Below, piece by piece: positions 59,801 to 64,000 of a DNA stretch of 64,000 nt (positions within the stretch are counted from its first letter, which is position 1; the number at the start of each line of letters is the position of its first letter). The stretch comes from Neurospora tetraspora (taxonomy: Eukaryota > Ascomycota > Sordariomycetes > Sordariales > Sordariaceae), in contig NW_026944388.1 in assembly GCF_033439725.1 (NCBI RefSeq), forward strand, positions 2,046,001 through 2,110,000. The letters run 5' to 3'. Under the pieces are notes generated by a model. It had not been told where the DNA came from. It saw nothing but the letters and a program-made list of their open reading frames with translations, and ran no database searches. The position numbers and the translations under genes were made by a program.

Positions 59801-60959
59801 TGCAGTCACGGTAGCATCGTCGAGAGCACTTCATCTAGTTTCCTGCGCATAGTTGTGAATGGGATGACAAGTCATCCGGTTGGTTTGTATCCCGGACTCC
59901 AGACGAAAGGCTGACTGGCTGGCTGTTGATGAAAGGCTGCAATGGAATTTAATGATCAGTTGAAAAAGAGTTGGAAGATGGACGGAAGGACGGGAACCAT
60001 CCAGCCATTTTTTCTTGGCAGACACCTGCACTGCGGCTCGCCCCACCTTTACTTCCCGTTGCAAGGCGGGGCCGTTGCCCAGAGCTAGAGGTTGGACTCA
60101 AAGATCTGCAGGCACTATCAGCGTCTCTTCAACCGTTTCTCGAGATATTTCTGACGGTCATAAATTGTGTGCGGCGGGCAACTTGGTGAGCTTGGTTTAC
60201 ACTGATGTGAACGTTACATTTGACGTCTCTTGTAGTTGCTAGAGCGGTATCTTGGGTACCACCAGATTCTGCGGCCGTGTGAGATAAGTGACTAACAAAT
60301 AAGCCAAAAGCGCTGACCTCTAACGGCAGCCCGGTACCTGTCCATCAACCCTATTGCGCTTTGCTTTTTCCTCACGTTTTGCGACTCTTGATTCGCCGTT
60401 GGTCCACCACGACGGAACGGAATCGACATGAAGGACGCCCACTCATATTCGCTCCGTTGAACCGTACCTTGCGTGATCTACACACAGGTCTTGCAACGGC
60501 GTCGAACGGCTTTGAGATTTTCCTCTCACCTTCCCTCAACTGATGTTGGAAGCGAATGCAACCTTGGTCGATTGGCAGATGAGGCAGGCTGCTCGGGCCG
60601 GACATGAAGTCATTGTCAAGCTGGCAGATCTCCAGTCCTGTTTTCGTGGCTTTTATGTCCTGTTCAGCAAGTCCCAGCCTGATTGCATCGAGATCTCTCG
60701 CTGGCGATCAGCATGAAGTCCTCCAAGTCCGTTGGATGTCCAACTGTCTCCAGCGGGCCCGTTAAAACGACTGTGTCTCCTAGTTGAACGACTGTCCCTG
60801 ACCACACAAATCCATCGGCCTTGGCGCGGTCCACCATGCTGAACTGCCAAGATTGGTGTCAGGTCGCGCTCACAATCACCACCAAAATGATCGTTCAACA
60901 CCACGACGTTCAGAGCTCAAAACCGCGTCCTTCTCAACGTCAAATTCACATTCATACGC
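56860..60959. other. Gene-poor region
   Basis: 4.1 kb without a supported gene. Frames of up to 163 codons on both strands have no domain. It contains the MITE at 57879-58344. At 60372-60605 (minus) a short frame faintly recalls a Zn2Cys6 motif, but key Cys residues are missing, so at most it is a decayed relic. Confidence 0.5.
57879..58344. mobile_element. MITE with ~45-bp inverted repeats and TA flanks
   Basis: The left arm has AACGCCCAATTGTTTTTTTC at 57881, and the reverse complement occurs at about 58297-58342. The arms match over about 45 bp apart from one or two changes and a length difference in the A-run. TA flanks both ends (57879-57880 and 58343-58344). The element is about 462 bp without an open reading frame of note. 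TA flanks suggest a Tc1/mariner or pogo source. Confidence 0.7.
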
Positions 60960-60990
60960 GGGGGCCTCTCGCCGGCCCCCTGCACCCCCG

Positions 60991-61050
60991 GAACTAACCC
61001 TAACTGACCCTAACCGCTAACCCTAACACTAACTAACCCTGACCCTAACC
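60991..61050 (-). repeat. Degenerate interstitial telomere-like tract
   Basis: Several CCCTAA-like units, some altered (CTAACCG, CTGACC, CTAACAC), over about 60 bp. It follows a GC-rich hairpin (GGGGCC...GGCCCC, 60961-60979). The canonical fungal telomere repeat is TTAGGG. Here it is imperfect and internal. Confidence 0.75.
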
Positions 61051-61082
61051 TCTGCGGTAGGTGTCTTGCAGCATGTTAGGTA

Positions 61083-61253
61083 TACCGCAAAATCTCACTC
61101 ACGTCGGATTTATCCCCACGCTTTACGGCCAATTACACCTCGACAAGGACTTGCAGGCCGGCACTCAACGTAAGCATCCAGACACAGCAGGAAACGATGT
61201 AATTGGCCTGTATAGCGTGGGGATAAATCCGACATGAGTGAGATTTAGCGGTA
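61083..61253. mobile_element. MITE with ~52-bp inverted repeats and TA flanks
   Basis: The left arm has CCGCAAAATCTCACTCACGT from 61085, and its inverted copy ends at 61251. They share about 52 bp with a few mismatches, including GGATTTATCCCCACGCT. TA flanks both ends (61083-61084 and 61252-61253). The unit is about 167 bp, almost all inverted repeat. Confidence 0.75.
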
Positions 61254-62500
61254 GACAGTCGTTTTAATGGACTCGGTCTCCAGTGGTCACCTCTTCTGTC
61301 GATCGCGGCTCTCGGGTTCTGTTTATGCTGACAGCTGACTGCTACCTATTCGAGAAGATGGGCGGCGGATTCCAGCGACCAGATTCTTGTTTTGCCAACC
61401 TCTGACTCGATCCTCAGAAAAATCTCCCAGTACCGTGAACCACGAGACTTCTGAGTAGGTACTTGATCAATCTGCCCCGCGCCAACTTCGTGGAGAGTAT
61501 GGGCACTTAGTAGGTGGGCGCCCGTCGCTTTTCTCCCTCATTGAGGTTGCCTTGCTGTCGGCAGCACGCATTGGATGACAAAGCTGTGTTACGCCCAAGG
61601 TTTCTCCTTTTCGACTTGTTCCAACAGAATAAGCTCCTTTTGTCTCACGCAGTCAGCCACGCTTCTCGAACCCGAAAGCCCGGACCCGAAGGTTTCACGA
61701 TGCTCTGGAGTCTTCATGCGCAAGATGTTTGGGACCCGAGCTGGTACGTTCAACATTGTCAGACTCGACATATGCGGTTTGCAAACTGGGCATCCTATAG
61801 CAGTGGCAGTGAAACGCTCTCGTCCGCCACGCGCGAACTACGCTCTCACGGAACTTGCCAGAGGGAAATATATCTCTATCTGTGACCCGGCCAGAACGCC
61901 CAAGACATCATGAGAGCTTGTCTTTGAGGTTTTCCCTACGTGAGGTCCGAGTCCTGAACACGAGATCCAAAGGTCAGTCAAGAGTCATCTCAAAAAAAGC
62001 TCTGCAAACATCCAAGACATGGTCTTCGTGGCCTGGTGTCATCGTGATAGGTAAGAGCGTGATCCAGAACTTTTTTTTCGCTGACTGCAGTCAGAAAAAG
62101 GTACTTCGGGTTAGAAAGTGGCACGGGCCCGAAATTATTTCATCGCCAAGTCGTTAGCGTTGAGATGTTGTCGTCAAAAATCAGAATATTGATCCTGTTG
62201 TTGTTGATGATGCCCGTGTTGGTGTTTTGGTTGCGATGCCCTATATTATAGGGCCTTCAGTGGTTGAATCTGTTGAAAAATGCAGCTTTTTTCTACTGAC
62301 TGCAATCAGAAAGATGCACGCACTCTGGTTGGTTGCTAGGCTAAATGTGGGGCGGTTTTGCTGACTGCAGTCAGAAAGTCAAAAAAAGTACATTTGCTCA
62401 GATCCATAGAGGGAACCCCGGGTCTGAGAACAAGGTCAAAACAGGCGCTTTTGAGCCAACAGTCAGAAATGGCTCAAACAGGGTTCAAACAGGGTCGTAC
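61254..62500. other. Gene-poor region with palindromes
   Basis: No supported gene. The frames at 61.5-61.9 kb (123 and 112 codons) overlap in different frames and have no motif. Three CTGACTGCAGTCAG-type palindromes lie at 62081-62374. Confidence 0.5.
62081..62374. repeat. Repeated 14-bp palindrome
   Basis: CTGACTGCAGTCAG occurs at 62081-62094 and 62361-62374, and once with one change at 62296-62309. Each is flanked by T-runs on the left and AGAAAG-like sequence on the right. A degenerate copy lies near 62452-62469. Confidence 0.7.
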
Positions 62501-64000
62501 TATCCTTTTTTCGCGAAATTCTAAAAGACCTATAAATCATATTCCTTGCAAATGGATATCGTCAGACAACACTCTCTTTTAAGTATAAAAGAGCTTTGAC
62601 TCCGAAAATCCGTATGGTACTAAAAGTATTATGGGATATTCCAGGCAGGTGCCTGAATGCCCCACTCTGTTTTGGCACATATTCTATTGAGCGTAGGACT
62701 ACTCTATCGAGTAGGATATATTATATAAGAGTATTTTCCCTATTAACTTCCGTTAAGATTGATTGGATTATTAATTTATATTATATTAACCTAATGTTTA
62801 TTTTGCTTATATTCCATAAAGTCATATACGAAGTCCTAAATTGAGGGTTTCGATAATATTTATCTTCAATTTCCTTTAATAAAATTATTGTTAACTATTA
62901 CGTATTATTACTCTATCCAGTAACTAATTACTTACTCTATTATTCTATATTAGTATTATTTATAAAATATTGTTTCGTATAATAAATAGTGCCTACAATT
63001 TAATTTCAAACCGACCTTATTATTCTTTATTTTTTATATTCTTTTTCATCTCTTCCTTTCGTAAAAGGGGAGATTCTATCTTCGTTTCATTAGTTTTAAT
63101 AACAATTTATTAGATTTATTACCACTTATTCAACTTGCCCTCTTAAATTAAGTACCTACCCATCCCGCTCAATTTTAAAGCCCCTTTCTTTATAATTCTT
63201 TTATTATCCCCTCAAATTTTAAAGTTAAACTTTACGATATTAAACGGTAAAGTTACTCTCTAAATAGCTTTTAACCTTTAGGATGAAAATCTAAGACGTA
63301 AAGTATATTAAATCTTTAAATTTATAGTATTCTAGCCCTAATTTTACTATAAGGAACGTTTTACCCTTCTAGCCGCCGAGCTTCTTATTAAAGCCGCCAA
63401 GCTTCGTTTTAATATAGAAATTAATTAAATCGAAATTTGAAAAGATTAGGCTAATAAAATTAATAATAATATTTATAATAAAAGTTGGATTATTAATATT
63501 AATACGGCCGATAGAGACATTTAATAGATTTTATATAAATATTATGATTTTATTATTAAATACCTTTTTAAAGGATATTAAATTTAACTTTTCCCTAAGG
63601 AAAGAGACGGCGCTTCCGCTTAGTTTAGGAAAAAGTATTAGTAATAATATATAACCAAATTGAAAGTTAATAATAATAAAACTATTTAATATAAAATTAA
63701 CGACGATACTATTAAAATAGCCGCTAATATACTAATTCCCCCTAATATTAATGGTTTCGTTACTTCTAATTCTTAATTTTCGTCTAATAATTTTTTTAAT
63801 ACTATTAAAATAATCGATACGCTGCCTTTTATAAATCCTATTTAAATCCCTATTCCTCTTTTTTTACTACTAATTCTAATCAAATAATTTTCTTACCCCG
63901 TTCAATCCTTTTATCTATTTTTACTTACTGAGTCCGTTATTTCCTACACTAATTTAATTATCGAAATCGCTACTAATTTTACTTAACAATTCATAATTAA
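62500..64000. repeat. AT-rich, RIP-like repeat DNA running off the window
   Basis: From about 62.5 kb the sequence becomes strongly AT-rich with no open frames and many TA steps, like the interior of the transposon at the left of the window. It is most likely the edge of a RIP-mutated repeat cluster. Its length and identity lie outside this window. Confidence 0.65.

Noticed and set aside
60372-60605. Decayed Zn2Cys6 transcription factor
   Set aside because: The short frame has RPVCRSRKVRF-like spacing but lacks most of the six cysteines and any further domain, so coincidence cannot be excluded.

Overview
This window comes from a filamentous ascomycete, most likely a Neurospora-like Sordariomycete. 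The genes have short introns (mostly 45-120 nt) with GT donors, CTAAC-type branch points and AG acceptors. Their codon use is GC-rich, and there are long leaders and disordered or polyQ insertions. Two AT-rich stretches without open frames (about 1.15-5.1 kb and 62.5-64 kb) look like DNA mutated by repeat-induced point mutation (RIP). I identified the organism by sequence character only; no search was run.

Layout. 1-5.3 kb: an RIP-damaged DNA transposon (4.2 kb, ~120-bp terminal inverted repeats, 10-bp direct repeats). 6.5-9.3 kb: an LCAT-like serine acyltransferase/lipase. 10.9-15 kb: a divergent pair, an ERGIC-53/Emp47-type cargo lectin (-) and the glucosyltransferase ALG8 (+). 17.8-21.5 kb: an Itc1/ACF1 chromatin-remodelling subunit. 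22.1-25.5 kb: a PDI-like protein without CxxC and a four-helix membrane protein. 26.4-29.7 kb: bifunctional thiamine enzyme THI6 and an isochorismatase-like hydrolase. 30-32.3 kb: a DENN-type (LCHN/DENND11) protein (-). 34-35 kb: lysophosphatidate acyltransferase SLC1. 36-38.2 kb: SEC63 (-). 40-42.8 kb: a TPR-DnaJ co-chaperone (-). 46.1-47.4 kb: a myosin-II regulatory light chain-like EF-hand protein (-). 48.9-51.6 kb: a MesA/Afi1-type polarity protein. 51.8-52.8 kb: S-formylglutathione hydrolase (-). 53.9-54.8 kb: a small secreted eight-cysteine protein (-). 55.9-56.9 kb: a GPI-anchored wall protein (-). 57-64 kb: gene-poor, with MITE-like elements, an interstitial telomere-like tract, repeated palindromes and a second RIP-like block.

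Many of the genes serve the secretory pathway: ALG8 (N-glycan assembly), SEC63 (translocation), the cargo lectin (ER-Golgi transport), the PDI-like protein, SLC1 (membrane lipid), two DENN-type trafficking/polarity proteins and two secreted or wall proteins. This is probably chance linkage, not an operon-like cluster.

The most unusual observation is a 98-codon open frame directly after the stop of the TPR-DnaJ gene, in the same frame. It encodes an acidic linker plus a transmembrane helix, as expected for stop-codon readthrough or an unrecognised splice. Other points are two exactly 66-nt stop-free introns in the ACF1 gene (one right after the ATG), three TA-flanked MITE-like elements, and paired hairpins with conserved flanks but different stems.
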